Shown piece after piece: positions 51,321 through 59,734 of a stretch of DNA of 64,000 bases. The notes beneath the pieces are model-generated. The model saw nothing but the letters and a program-made list of their open reading frames with translations, did no database searches and was not told the DNA's origin. The position numbers and the translations under genes were made by a program. The first letter of the stretch is position 1, and every line of letters starts with the position of its first letter. Origin of the DNA: Bradyrhizobium stylosanthis (GTDB lineage Bacteria > Pseudomonadota > Alphaproteobacteria > Rhizobiales > Xanthobacteraceae); contig NZ_LVEM01000003.1 in NCBI RefSeq assembly GCF_001641335.1, forward strand, positions 19,443-83,442, given 5' to 3'.

Positions 51321-53153
51321 ATGTTCCGCCTGAGACCCTTCCTGATGACGGCCGGCCTCTTGGGAAGCCTGTTCGGCTTCGCCTGCGGCCCCGTTTCCGC
51401 CCAAGTCGCCCCGGTCCAACCCGCCCCCACCGCGCTGCAGGGGCCGGAGCAGCGCGTCGCGCTGGTGATCGGCAATTCGAACTACCAGAACGCGCCGCAG
51501 CTCGCCAATCCCGACAACGACGCCCAGTCGATGGCCCAGTTCCTGAACTCCGCCGGGTTCGAGGTCGTCTCGGCAACCGATCTGGGCCAGAACGACATGC
51601 TCCGCGTCGTCCAGGACTTCTCCGCCAAAGTGTCAGCGCGGGGCCCGAACACGGTGGCGATGGTGTACTACGCCGGTCACGGCGTGCAGCTCGCCGGCGA
51701 GAACTATCTCGTTCCCGTGGACGCCAAGGTCGGCAACCCGACCGAGCTCGTCAACAACTCGGTGCGCCTCGTCGACGTGATGTCGACGCTGGAGACGATC
51801 CCCAGCCGCATGCGCATCGTCATTCTCGATGCCTGCCGCAACAACCCGTTCCCGAACGTGAACGACGCCGGCCGTGGCTTGGCCATCGTCGATGCGCCGA
51901 ACGGCTCGATCGTCGGCTATTCCACCGCGCCGGGCGCCGAAGCGCAGGACGGCACCAACGGCCACAGCCCCTACACGCAAGCCTTCCTGGACGTTGCCCG
52001 CGAGCCCAATGTGCCGATCGAGCAGCTGTTCAAGCGCGTGCGTCTGCAGGTGAACCAGACCACCAGCGGCGCGCAGATCCCGTGGGAGAGCTCCTCGCTC
52101 ACGAGCGACTTCACCTTCTTCGGCGACACCGCGGTTGCCGCCAACCGCGCGCCGGTGAATGCACCCGTCGTGCAGATGGCCGCGAACCTGCCGAGCCGCT
52201 CGACGCGGCAGGCCTATGACTATGTCGTGTCCGAGGGCCGGCCGGAGTACTATCAGGAGTTCATCCAGATGTACCCGCACGATCCGCTGTGCGACCACAT
52301 CCGCTGGCTGCTCAACAATCTCCTGCTCACGCAGGCCTGGCACAAGGCGGTGCTGGCCAACTCGCCGCTCGGCTATCAGACCTTCTACGACAGCTATGGC
52401 AACAGCCCCTATGGCGTCTCCGCGCTGAAGCTCGCGGCCCAGCCGAAGCTGATCCCGCTGATGCAGGCGACCAAGTTCCTGGCGCCGCAGAACATTGCCC
52501 CGATCTTCAAGATGGGCAATCTCGGCCAGCCCAAATATATGCCGCTGATGCAGCAGGGTAATGGTGGCGGCCAGATCAACGGCAACCTGCCGGTCGTGCA
52601 GAAGCCGATCGACAGCAACGTTATCGGAAAGCTCGGCAACGGCGGCCAGGTCGTCAACCTGCCGGCGGGCAACAACCAGCCGAACGGCACGCCGTCGCAG
52701 ACCCCGGGCAAGATCGTCACCCTGCCCGCGCCGACCACCGGCACCAACACCACCGGCACCGGCAAGATCGTGACCCTGCCCGTGACCAACACCAAGCCGA
52801 ACGGCGGCATCACTGCCGGCACGGCCAACGGCACCACCAATGGCACGACCAACGGCAACCCCGGCAAGATCGTGAGCATGCCGGTGAATGTCGGCAAGGG
52901 CGGCTCGACCGTCGATGTGAAGCCGGTTCAGACCCAGAACGACCCGATCCGCGTCAACAACGGCAACACCGGCATCGTGAAGCTCAACAACAATCCGGTG
53001 AACAAGGTGCAGATCCAGAACCAGAACAACAACCGTCCGCAGCTCAATGCGACCAACCGGATGGTGAGCAACGGCGGCAACAACTTCCGCCAGTCGATGA
53101 ACCAGGCCCCGAGCACGGGCGGCGGCAACAACCATCGCGGCTTCATGCACTGA
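51321..53153 (+). CDS. Exported caspase-like (C14) protein with Asn/Gly-rich tail
   Basis: A 610-residue protein with a signal peptide (MTAGLLGSLFGFACGPVSAQ). The caspase-fold domain (about 43-280) starts QRVALVIGNSNYQNAPQLAN and has the catalytic dyad His120 (MVYYAGHGVQL) and Cys172 (IVILDACRNNPFP). A helical region (about 300-420) follows, then a low-complexity tail (about 430-610) rich in Asn, Gly, Thr and Pro containing four copies of GKIV (P/T-G-KIV(T/S)(L/M)P). Both catalytic residues are intact, so it may be an active orthocaspase-like protease working outside the cytoplasm. A GGAG site precedes the ATG by 7 nt. Confidence 0.9.
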   Translation: MFRLRPFLMTAGLLGSLFGFACGPVSAQVAPVQPAPTALQGPEQRVALVIGNSNYQNAPQLANPDNDAQSMAQFLNSAGFEVVSATDLGQNDMLRVVQDFSAKVSARGPNTVAMVYYAGHGVQLAGENYLVPVDAKVGNPTELVNNSVRLVDVMSTLETIPSRMRIVILDACRNNPFPNVNDAGRGLAIVDAPNGSIVGYSTAPGAEAQDGTNGHSPYTQAFLDVAREPNVPIEQLFKRVRLQVNQTTSGAQIPWESSSLTSDFTFFGDTAVAANRAPVNAPVVQMAANLPSRSTRQAYDYVVSEGRPEYYQEFIQMYPHDPLCDHIRWLLNNLLLTQAWHKAVLANSPLGYQTFYDSYGNSPYGVSALKLAAQPKLIPLMQATKFLAPQNIAPIFKMGNLGQPKYMPLMQQGNGGGQINGNLPVVQKPIDSNVIGKLGNGGQVVNLPAGNNQPNGTPSQTPGKIVTLPAPTTGTNTTGTGKIVTLPVTNTKPNGGITAGTANGTTNGTTNGNPGKIVSMPVNVGKGGSTVDVKPVQTQNDPIRVNNGNTGIVKLNNNPVNKVQIQNQNNNRPQLNATNRMVSNGGNNFRQSMNQAPSTGGGNNHRGFMH

Positions 53154-53175
53154 TCGCGGCAAGCCACACCACGAG

Positions 53176-53210
53176 AAAGGGCGGAGCGGAAACGCTCTGC
53201 CCCTTCTTTA
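53176..53210 (+). terminator. Intrinsic terminator after the caspase-like gene
   Basis: AAAGGGCGGAGCG pairs with CGCTCTGCCCCTT around a GAAA tetraloop (one G-T wobble), followed by CTTTA. It lies 23 bp after the caspase-like stop. Confidence 0.8.
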
Positions 53211-53282
53211 TGTCGGGGAATAGAAAGTGGTCAGCTAAGGTGCAGCGTGGTTGCTTGCCTCATTCGCAGACCTGGAAGAGCT

Positions 53283-53373
53283 CGTCATGCCCGGGCTTGG
53301 CTTGTCCCGGGCATCCACGTTCTTCGTGCTGTGAGGCAAGCCGTGGATGGCCGGGACAAGCCCGGCCATGACG
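53283..53373. repeat. Palindromic element, CGTCATGGCCGGGCTTG family, copy 2 (inverted)
   Basis: CGTCATGCCCGGGCTTGGCT at the left and GACAAGCCCGGCCATGACG at the right. The whole element matches the reverse complement of the one at 22151-22238, including most of the loop (TTCTTCGTGCTGTGAGGCAA here), with a 4-5 bp insertion in the left arm. It lies just beyond the dehydratase stop. Confidence 0.85.
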
Positions 53374-53380
53374 CTGTGGC

Positions 53381-54364
53381 TCAGGCCACCAGCTCGGCGA
53401 ACAGGTCGGCATCCACATTGCCGCCCGACAGCACGATGACGACGTTCTTGCCGGCGACATCGAGACGTCCGGCCAGCAATGCGGCAAGGCCAACCGCACC
53501 GCCCGGCTCCACCACCAGCTTCAGCTCGCGATAGGCGAACGCAACGGCCGCGCCGACTTCCTTGTCCGAGGCGGTCACGCCGCGTGCGAGCAGCTTGCTG
53601 TTGATCGCAAACGTCATCTCGCCGGGCATCAGCGCCATCAGCGCGTCGCAGATGGTGCGGCCGGCCGGCGGATGCGGCTCGCGGTGGCCCGCGGTCAGCG
53701 AGATGCCGTGATCGTCGAACGCCTCGGGCTCGGCCACCACGATCTCGGCTTGCGGATAGCGCGCCTTCACAGCCGTCGCGACGCCCGCGATCAAGCCGCC
53801 GCCGGAGGCCGGCGCCACCACGATGTCGGGGGCAAGGCCGAGCGTCGCCATGTCCTCCGCGATCTCGCGGCCGGCAGTGCCCTGCCCCGCGATCACGAAG
53901 GGATCGTCATACGGCTTGACCAGCGTTGCGCCGCGCTTCTCGGCGATGCCGCGCGAGATCGCCTCGCGGTCGTCCTTGTCGCGGTCATACAGCACCACCT
54001 CGGCGCCGTAGGATTTGGTGCGCTCGCGCTTGGACAGCGGGGCGTCCGCCGGCATCACGATGGTCGCCTGCATGTCGAGGATCTTCGCCGCCGCGGCCAC
54101 GCCCTGGGCGTGGTTGCCGGAGGAGAACGCGACGACGCCGCCGGCACGCTTGTCCTGCGGGATCGAGAACACCTTGTTGAAGGCGCCGCGGAACTTGAAG
54201 GAGCCGGTGCGCTGGAGCATCTCCGGCTTCAAAAACACCTTCGCACCGACGCGCTCGTTGAGCACGGGAAAGGACAACAGCGGGGTGCGGATCGCATAGG
54301 GCGCGATCACGCGCGCTGCGGCATCGATGTCGGCAGGGCCGACCGGGAGGAGCTGTTCGGTCAT
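53381..54364 (-). CDS. Serine/threonine dehydratase-family PLP enzyme
   Basis: A 327-residue fold-type II PLP enzyme. The PLP lysine is in GSFKFRGAFNKV, the cofactor Asn loop in AFSSGNHAQGVA, and the phosphate-binding Gly loop in APASGGGLIAGV. There is no C-terminal ACT regulatory domain, so it is a short form, either catabolic threonine/serine dehydratase or a serine racemase-like enzyme. The active site resembles threo-3-hydroxyaspartate dehydratase too; sequence alone does not choose. It stands alone between two palindromic elements. Confidence 0.9.
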   Translation of the reverse strand: MTEQLLPVGPADIDAAARVIAPYAIRTPLLSFPVLNERVGAKVFLKPEMLQRTGSFKFRGAFNKVFSIPQDKRAGGVVAFSSGNHAQGVAAAAKILDMQATIVMPADAPLSKRERTKSYGAEVVLYDRDKDDREAISRGIAEKRGATLVKPYDDPFVIAGQGTAGREIAEDMATLGLAPDIVVAPASGGGLIAGVATAVKARYPQAEIVVAEPEAFDDHGISLTAGHREPHPPAGRTICDALMALMPGEMTFAINSKLLARGVTASDKEVGAAVAFAYRELKLVVEPGGAVGLAALLAGRLDVAGKNVVIVLSGGNVDADLFAELVA

Positions 54365-54420
54365 GGCCGAATGTTATCGCGGCCGGTGAGGCTCGGGCAA
54401 GACACCTCTGTGCGAGGATC

Positions 54421-54482
54421 CGCAGAGCATTTTCGAGCGAAGCGGGTACCGGTTCGCGCCAGGAAAACGCGTCAAAACAAGA
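54421..54482. repeat. Short dispersed element, CATTTTCGAGCGAAGCGGGT type
   Basis: The segment CATTTTCGAGCGAAGCGGGT then ACCGGTTCGCGCC and AAAACGCGTCAAAACAAG resembles a degenerate stretch at 27090-27150 (GTTTTCGAGCG...AAAACCCGTCAAATCAAA) and a phrase at 14446-14470. I remember such phrases as common in Bradyrhizobium intergenic DNA. Confidence 0.45.
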
Positions 54483-54492
54483 ATCTACCCCG

Positions 54493-55551
54493 TCAGGCGA
54501 CGAAGCGAGGCTGTTCCGCGCCGTTCCGGCCGGGCAGCACGGCCCCCACAGCCTGGATGCTGTCGACAAAAGCCCGCGCCGAGGCTTCCCAGGTGTAATT
54601 GGCGGCAAATTCGACGCAGTCCTGCCGGGAAATGTCGAGCGCGGCGAAGCAGGCGTTGCGCAGGTCGTGATCGAGGGCGCCGACCGGGGCATCGCCGATC
54701 ACGTCGCGGGGGCCCTTCACCGGGAAGGCCGCGACCGGCAGGCCGCTGGCGAGCGCTTCCAGCAGCACCAGGCCGAACGTATCGGTCTTGCTCGGGAAGA
54801 CGAACACGTCGGCGGCCGCATAGATATCAGCCAGTTCCTCGCCGTGCTTCTCGCCGAGGAAGATCGCATCGGGATATGCCTCTTCCAGCGCGACGCGCGC
54901 CGGGCCGTCGCCGACGATGACCTTGGTGCCGGGCAGGTCGAGGTCGAGGAACGCCTCGAGATTCTTCTCCACCGCGACGCGGCCGACCGACAGGAACACC
55001 GGCGACGGCAGGCAAAGGTCGATGGCGCGGGGATGGAACAGGCCGGTGTCCACGCCGCGCGGCCACAGCACGACGTTGTCGAAACCGCGCTCGCCGAGTT
55101 CGCGGGCGAGCGCCGGCGTCGCCGCCATCACGGCGCGGCTCGGCGCATGAAAACGGCGCAGCGCCCGCCAGATCAGCGAGCCCGGTACGGGGACACGGGC
55201 GCGGACATATTCGGGGAAGCGGGTGTGGAAGCTGGTTGTGAACGGCAGCTTGCGCTGGCGGCAGTAGCGGCGGACCATCAGGCCGATCGGACCTTCGGTC
55301 GCGATGTGGATGCTGTCGGGCCGTGCCTCCTCGATCAGCTTCGCAATCCGCGCCGGCCGCGGCATGGCCAAGCGCACGTCGCGATAGCTCGGCATCGCAA
55401 AGGTGCGGAACGATTGCGGCGTCAGGAACGTGAATTCGACGCCAGAACCTTGAACGTTAAGCCCCTTGGCGGCGTCAGCGAGCTTGGTCAGCGTCCGAAC
55501 CACACCGTTGACTTGCGGGTGCCAGGCGTCGGTCGCGACCAGGATGCGCAT
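54493..55551 (-). CDS. Glycosyltransferase family 4 (GT-B) enzyme
   Basis: A 352-residue GT-B glycosyltransferase. N-terminal ILVATDAWHPQVNGVVRTL is typical of the GDP-mannose-dependent alpha-mannosyltransferase/SQDX-like group, and the C-terminal domain has SVGRVAVEKNLEAFLDL, VIVGDGPARVALE and the E-x7-E motif in KTDTFGLVLLEALASG. It probably glycosylates a membrane lipid or phosphatidylinositol-like acceptor. Its ATG overlaps the upstream phosphoesterase stop by one base (TGATG), so the two are translationally coupled and probably act in one pathway. Confidence 0.9.
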   Translation of the reverse strand: MRILVATDAWHPQVNGVVRTLTKLADAAKGLNVQGSGVEFTFLTPQSFRTFAMPSYRDVRLAMPRPARIAKLIEEARPDSIHIATEGPIGLMVRRYCRQRKLPFTTSFHTRFPEYVRARVPVPGSLIWRALRRFHAPSRAVMAATPALARELGERGFDNVVLWPRGVDTGLFHPRAIDLCLPSPVFLSVGRVAVEKNLEAFLDLDLPGTKVIVGDGPARVALEEAYPDAIFLGEKHGEELADIYAAADVFVFPSKTDTFGLVLLEALASGLPVAAFPVKGPRDVIGDAPVGALDHDLRNACFAALDISRQDCVEFAANYTWEASARAFVDSIQAVGAVLPGRNGAEQPRFVA

Positions 55552-56363
55552 CAGGCTGCCCTTGCCGCGACCTGCGGCACCTGCGCTGGCTTCTGCGCCT
55601 GGTCCGCCCAGGTGATGATCTCGAAATGGCCGTCGTCGTGCTCGACGAGGGCCGTGCAGCTCTCGACCCAGTCACCGCAATTCATGTAGCGGATGCCGGC
55701 CTCGTCGCGGATCACGGCGTAGTGGATGTGGCCGCAGATCACGCCGTCGGCGTCGTGACGCCGCGCCTCGGCGGCGAGCGCCTGCTCGAACGCGCCGATA
55801 TAGTTGACGGCGTTCTTGACCTTCTGCTTGGCCCATTGCGAGAGCGACCAATAGGGCACCTTGAACATGCGCCGGAAGAAGTTGACGAAGCGATTCATCT
55901 GGATCGCGAAGTCGTAGGCCTTGTCGCCGAGATGGGCGAGCCAGCGCGCGTTCTGCACCACGAGGTCGAAGATGTCGCCGTGGATGACGAGATAGCGCTT
56001 GCCGTCCACGCCGGTGTGGACGGTGTTCTCGACCACGTCGATGCCGCCGAAATGCGTGCCGTAATAGTTGCGCAGGAACTCGTCGTGATTGCCGGGAATG
56101 TAGATGACCTTGGCACCCTTGCGCGCCTTGCGCAAAAGCTTCTGGACGAGGTCGTTATGCGATTGCGGCCAGTGCCAGTTTGACTTCAGCGCCCAGCCGT
56201 CGACGATGTCGCCGACGAGATAGATCGTATCGGCGTCATGATAGCGCAGGAAGTCGAGCAGAAGATCGGCTTGAGAACCGCGGGCTCCGAGATGAACGTC
56301 GGAGATGAACAACGTGCGAAAGCGCCGCTCCGGGCTCTCGTCACTCACATCGTAACTTCCCAT
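55551..56363 (-). CDS. Metallophosphoesterase, UDP-2,3-diacylglucosamine pyrophosphatase-like
   Basis: A 270-residue calcineurin-like phosphoesterase with all metal-binding motifs: LFISDVHLGARG, LVGDIVDGW, YIPGNHDEFL, VIHGDIFD and CGHIHYAVI. It is of the LpxH-like clade with a helical insertion (about 140-200) rich in Phe, Arg and Trp, likely to contact membrane. The substrate may be a lipid-linked pyrophosphate, not necessarily the lipid A precursor. I prefer the ATG at 56363 to a TTG at 56405. It forms a coupled pair with the glycosyltransferase gene. Confidence 0.9.
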   Translation of the reverse strand: MGSYDVSDESPERRFRTLFISDVHLGARGSQADLLLDFLRYHDADTIYLVGDIVDGWALKSNWHWPQSHNDLVQKLLRKARKGAKVIYIPGNHDEFLRNYYGTHFGGIDVVENTVHTGVDGKRYLVIHGDIFDLVVQNARWLAHLGDKAYDFAIQMNRFVNFFRRMFKVPYWSLSQWAKQKVKNAVNYIGAFEQALAAEARRHDADGVICGHIHYAVIRDEAGIRYMNCGDWVESCTALVEHDDGHFEIITWADQAQKPAQVPQVAARAA

Positions 56364-56579
56364 GCGCCAGCCTGTAACAATGTCCCGTGACAGGGGGATG
56401 ACCAATTGAACCTGTGAGGCACCTTCAAATACGAATCACGCCTTGCCTCGCCCTCCCCGCGAATATCAGTCGCATGCGACAATCAGGCGACATGGCACAG
56501 CAGCCGCCTCCGCAAAACCCCGGACCGGCATGGCCTGATTGGTTAACGGAGGAGCTGAGGCGCTGCGCGAGCGCGCCCG

Positions 56580-57380
56580 TCAGTAGAATTTGTGGAAATG
56601 ATGGACCGGCCCATGGCCATGGCCGACGCTGAAGCGGTCGGCAGACGCGATCGCCGCGCTGATCCAGGCCTTCGCGGTCCGCACGGCAGGCTCGAGCTCC
56701 GCACCCTTGGCGAGTTCGGCTGCGATCGCCGAGGACAGCGAACAGCCGGTGCCATGGGTGTTTTTCGTGGCGATACGGGGCGCGGGGAGCGCGAGGCTGT
56801 GTGCGGAGGTGACGAGATAATCGGTGCTCTCGGCGCCCTCGCCGTGGCCGCCCTTGATCAGCACCGCACGGCAGCCGAGCGCCAGCAGCCGGCGCCCCTG
56901 GGCCTCGATCGCGGCCTCGCTCGCAGCGATCGGCTCGCCGAGGAGAGCTGCGGCCTCCGGCAGGTTCGGCGTGATCACCGAGGCCAGCGGCATCAGCCTC
57001 GTGCGCAAGGCATCGACGGCCTCGGACGCCAGCAGGCGGTCGCCTGAGGTCGCCACCATCACGGGATCGAGCACGATGTGCTGCGGCTTCCAGCGCGACA
57101 GCGCGGCCGCGATCGCATCGATGCTGGCAGCCTGCGCCACCATGCCGATCTTCACCGCGCCGACATCGAGATCGGAGAACACCGCATCGATCTGCGCGGT
57201 GACGAAATCGGCGGGCACCGCATGAATGCCGGTGACGCCGCGCGTGTTCTGCGCCGTCAGCGCCGCGATGGCCGAGGCGCCATAGACGCCGAGCGCGGCA
57301 AACGTCTTGAGATCGGCCTGGATGCCGGCGCCGCCGCTGGAATCCGAGCCGGCAATGGTGAGCGCGACCGGGGTCGTCAT
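56580..57380 (-). CDS. thiD: Hydroxymethylpyrimidine/phosphomethylpyrimidine kinase
   Basis: A 266-residue ribokinase-fold enzyme of thiamin synthesis that phosphorylates HMP and HMP-P. ALTIAGSDSSGGAGIQADLK at the N-terminus and KNTHGTGCSLSSAIAAELA with the catalytic base Asp/Cys region near residue 210 are diagnostic, as is VLDPVMVATSGDRLL. It stands alone, not with other thi genes, and I see no TPP riboswitch in the 286 bp before it. The ATG at 57380 opens the conserved domain; an upstream frame adds unrelated residues. Confidence 0.95.
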   Translation of the reverse strand: MTTPVALTIAGSDSSGGAGIQADLKTFAALGVYGASAIAALTAQNTRGVTGIHAVPADFVTAQIDAVFSDLDVGAVKIGMVAQAASIDAIAAALSRWKPQHIVLDPVMVATSGDRLLASEAVDALRTRLMPLASVITPNLPEAAALLGEPIAASEAAIEAQGRRLLALGCRAVLIKGGHGEGAESTDYLVTSAHSLALPAPRIATKNTHGTGCSLSSAIAAELAKGAELEPAVRTAKAWISAAIASADRFSVGHGHGPVHHFHKFY

Positions 57381-57518
57381 CGCCGGGGACACGCGTTTGA
57401 GGGGGAAGCCGCCATACCCTGTCCTAGCGCGCCCCGGATGGGCCAGCAAGCCGGGGCCGGCGAATCAGCCGAACGCCACGGGCATCCCTGTCGTCCCCCC
57501 AGCGTGCACATGCCAAGT

Positions 57519-57547
57519 GATATTCCCTATGCCTGGAGATATTCCCT
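57519..57547. promoter_or_regulatory. Direct repeat GATATTCCCT spaced 19 bp
   Basis: GATATTCCCT occurs at 57519-57528 and 57538-57547, on the same face over about two helical turns. It lies in the divergent region between thiD and the ethylene-receptor-like kinase, 120 bp before the kinase start, and may be a regulator site for either. Confidence 0.35.
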
Positions 57548-57620
57548 CGGCATCGCCCGGCCTTGGCAGAGATTCGGTTGAATGAGAGGTTGACGGGTGG
57601 ATTCGTCCAGCGACTCCATG

Positions 57621-57644
57621 TTGCGGGCCAGCCTCGGCCCGCAA
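57621..57644 (+). promoter_or_regulatory. Perfect 9-bp hairpin in the leader of the ethylene-receptor-like kinase
   Basis: TTGCGGGCC (57621-57629) and GGCCCGCAA (57636-57644) enclose a 6-nt loop and end 22 bp before the ATG. There is no T-tract. A role in mRNA stability or translation control is possible. Confidence 0.4.
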
Positions 57645-57666
57645 TCCTCTCGGGATACAAGCAATC

Positions 57667-59643
57667 ATGTGGGCCTATTTCGCACGTCTCCTCGATTCCT
57701 CGATGTTCTCACCGCACGGGATCTGCCTGCTGTGGGAACCGGAGCTGATCTGGCTGCACGTCGTCTCGGACGCCTGTATTGCGCTCGCCTATTTCTCGAT
57801 CCCGTTTGCGCTCGCGATCCTCGTCACCAAGCGCCGCGACCTCAAATTCGGATGGGTGTTCTGGGCCTTCGCCGTCTTCATCATGGCCTGCGGGCTGACC
57901 CATGTGCTGTCGATCTACACACTCTGGGTCCCGATCTACGGCATCGAGGGCATGGTCAAGGCGGCAACGGCGGTAGCATCGATCTTCACCGCCGGTGCGC
58001 TCTGGCCGCTGCTGCCGAAGCTCCTCGCCATCCCCTCGCCGTTCGAGCTCCGGAAGGTCCAGGCCGCGCTCCAGGAGGAGGAGACCAAGAACCGGGACGC
58101 GGCGCAGCTACTGCAGCAGGTCAACGAAGCCCAGCGCGCGCTGCGCGAGAGCATGACGCGTCTCACCGCGGTGGTCGACACCGCGGTCGACGGCGTCATC
58201 CTGTTCGACGCGCAGGCCCGCATCCTCCTGTTCAATCCCGCCTGCGAACGGCTGTTCGGCTACCGCGCCGACGAGGTCATGAATCTCGACATCGGCATGC
58301 TGATGTCCCACGAGGTCGGGTCCTCGAGCGCCCATGCGCGGGGCTTCGCAACCGGTGAAGCCGCGGGCCTGCGCAAGGACGGATCGAGCTTTCCGATGGA
58401 CCTGTCAGTCGGCCAGGCCTGGCAGGACGGCGAGCTGATCTATGTCGGCATCGTCCACGACCTCACCGCGCGCAAGCTCACCGAGCAGCAGCTGCAGCAG
58501 GCGCAGAAGATGGAGACGGTCGGACAGCTCTCCGGCGGCATCGCCCACGACTTCAACAATCTGCTCACCGTCATCATCGGCAACGCGGAATTCCTCAGCG
58601 AGCAGCTCAAGGCCCGTCCGGACCTGCGCCGCTTCGCCGACGACATCTGCCAGTCGGGCGAGCGCGGCGCCGAGCTGACGCAGCGGCTGCTCGCGTTCAG
58701 CCGCCGCCAATTGCTGCAGCCCCGCGCGATCGAGTGCCGCGAGCTCCTGACCTCCATGCACAAGCTGCTCAAGCGCACCCTGCGCGAGAACATCGAGACC
58801 AAGACGGCGTTCGGATCCGGCTCCATCCTGGCCTTCGCCGACCGCGCCCAGCTCGAATCCGCCGTGCTCAACCTCGCGCTCAACGCGCAGGACGCGATGC
58901 CGTCGGGCGGGCATCTCACCCTCAGCACCGAGCTCACCGCGATCGACGAGCACTACCGCATCCAGCACCCGGAGGTGGTTTCCGGCAGCTACGCGATGAT
59001 CTCGGTCACCGACGACGGCGAGGGCATGACGCCCGAGGTCATCGAGCGCGCCTTCGAGCCGTTCTTCACCACCAAGGAGGTCGGCAAGGGCTCCGGCCTC
59101 GGGCTCAGCATGGTCTACGGCTTTGCCAAGCAGTCGGGCGGACATGTCTCGATCTACAGCGAGCCGGGTCTCGGCACGACGGTCCGCATCTACCTGCCTC
59201 ATGCCGGCGGCGAGCAGTCGCTGGCCGACATCGCGGCGCGCGAGGAGGCTGCCCCCCGCGGCCACGAGACGGTCCTGGTCGCCGAGGACGATCCGTTCGT
59301 GCGCTCCTCCGTCACGCTGCGCGTCGAGGCGCTCGGATATCGCGTGATCTCGGCCGTCAACGGCAAGGAGGCCCTGCAGCTGCTCCGCAGCAATCCGGCC
59401 ATCGACCTGCTGTTCACCGACATCGTGATGCCCGGCGGGATGAGCGGCTGGGAGCTCGCCGACGAGGCCCGGCGCATCCGCCCCGGCCTGCCGGTCGTGT
59501 TCTCGTCCGGCTACGCCCTGGAGACCCTGGTCGAGCAGGGCCGCGCGCACGCACAGTCGATCGTGCTGACCAAGCCCTATCGCAACGCCGAGCTCGCCCG
59601 GCGCCTGCGGGAGGCGTTTGCCGCCGCGCCGCTTCCGTCCTAA
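57667..59643 (+). CDS. Hybrid histidine kinase with plant-type ethylene-binding sensor domain
   Basis: A 658-residue kinase with an N-terminal three-TM domain (about 25-115) matching the ethylene-binding domain of ETR1: Asp35, Tyr42, Ile45, Pro46 (SDACIALAYFSIP) and Ile72, Cys75, His79 (FIMACGLTH) correspond to ETR1 Asp25, Tyr32, Ile35, Pro36, Ile62, Cys65 and His69 at a constant offset of 10. Cys and His bind the copper(I) that holds ethylene. A coiled linker and PAS domain (about 160-275) replace the plant GAF domain. The kinase core has His294 (GGIAHDFNNLL), N box LNLALNAQDAMP and DDGEGM; the C-terminal receiver has Asp585. No output regulator is adjacent. Confidence 0.92.
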   Translation: MWAYFARLLDSSMFSPHGICLLWEPELIWLHVVSDACIALAYFSIPFALAILVTKRRDLKFGWVFWAFAVFIMACGLTHVLSIYTLWVPIYGIEGMVKAATAVASIFTAGALWPLLPKLLAIPSPFELRKVQAALQEEETKNRDAAQLLQQVNEAQRALRESMTRLTAVVDTAVDGVILFDAQARILLFNPACERLFGYRADEVMNLDIGMLMSHEVGSSSAHARGFATGEAAGLRKDGSSFPMDLSVGQAWQDGELIYVGIVHDLTARKLTEQQLQQAQKMETVGQLSGGIAHDFNNLLTVIIGNAEFLSEQLKARPDLRRFADDICQSGERGAELTQRLLAFSRRQLLQPRAIECRELLTSMHKLLKRTLRENIETKTAFGSGSILAFADRAQLESAVLNLALNAQDAMPSGGHLTLSTELTAIDEHYRIQHPEVVSGSYAMISVTDDGEGMTPEVIERAFEPFFTTKEVGKGSGLGLSMVYGFAKQSGGHVSIYSEPGLGTTVRIYLPHAGGEQSLADIAAREEAAPRGHETVLVAEDDPFVRSSVTLRVEALGYRVISAVNGKEALQLLRSNPAIDLLFTDIVMPGGMSGWELADEARRIRPGLPVVFSSGYALETLVEQGRAHAQSIVLTKPYRNAELARRLREAFAAAPLPS

Positions 59644-59651
59644 AAGCGCCT

Positions 59652-59696
59652 CCGGCCCGGGCCGGCGAGTTCGCTTGCCAAGCCCGGCCGGTTTTG
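59652..59696 (+). terminator. Intrinsic terminator after the ethylene-receptor-like kinase
   Basis: CCGGGC-C-GGCGAG pairs with CTTGCC-AA-GCCCGG around a TTCG tetraloop, followed by CCGGTTTT. It lies 9 bp after the kinase stop. Confidence 0.6.
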
Positions 59697-59734
59697 GCCT
59701 ATTAGCGGCCAGATGCGCTTTCGGAGTGACTGCA

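Noticed and set aside
56492..56632. A 46-codon plus-strand frame starting MAQQPPPQNPGPAWPDWLTE
   Set aside because: The start looks plausible (AGGCG before the ATG) but the frame runs into the 3' end of thiD and loses character. Possibly a truncated small gene; too little to call.
57381..57666. TPP riboswitch before thiD
   Set aside because: I looked for the conserved CTGAGA and ACCTGATCTGG-like blocks on the minus strand and did not find them.
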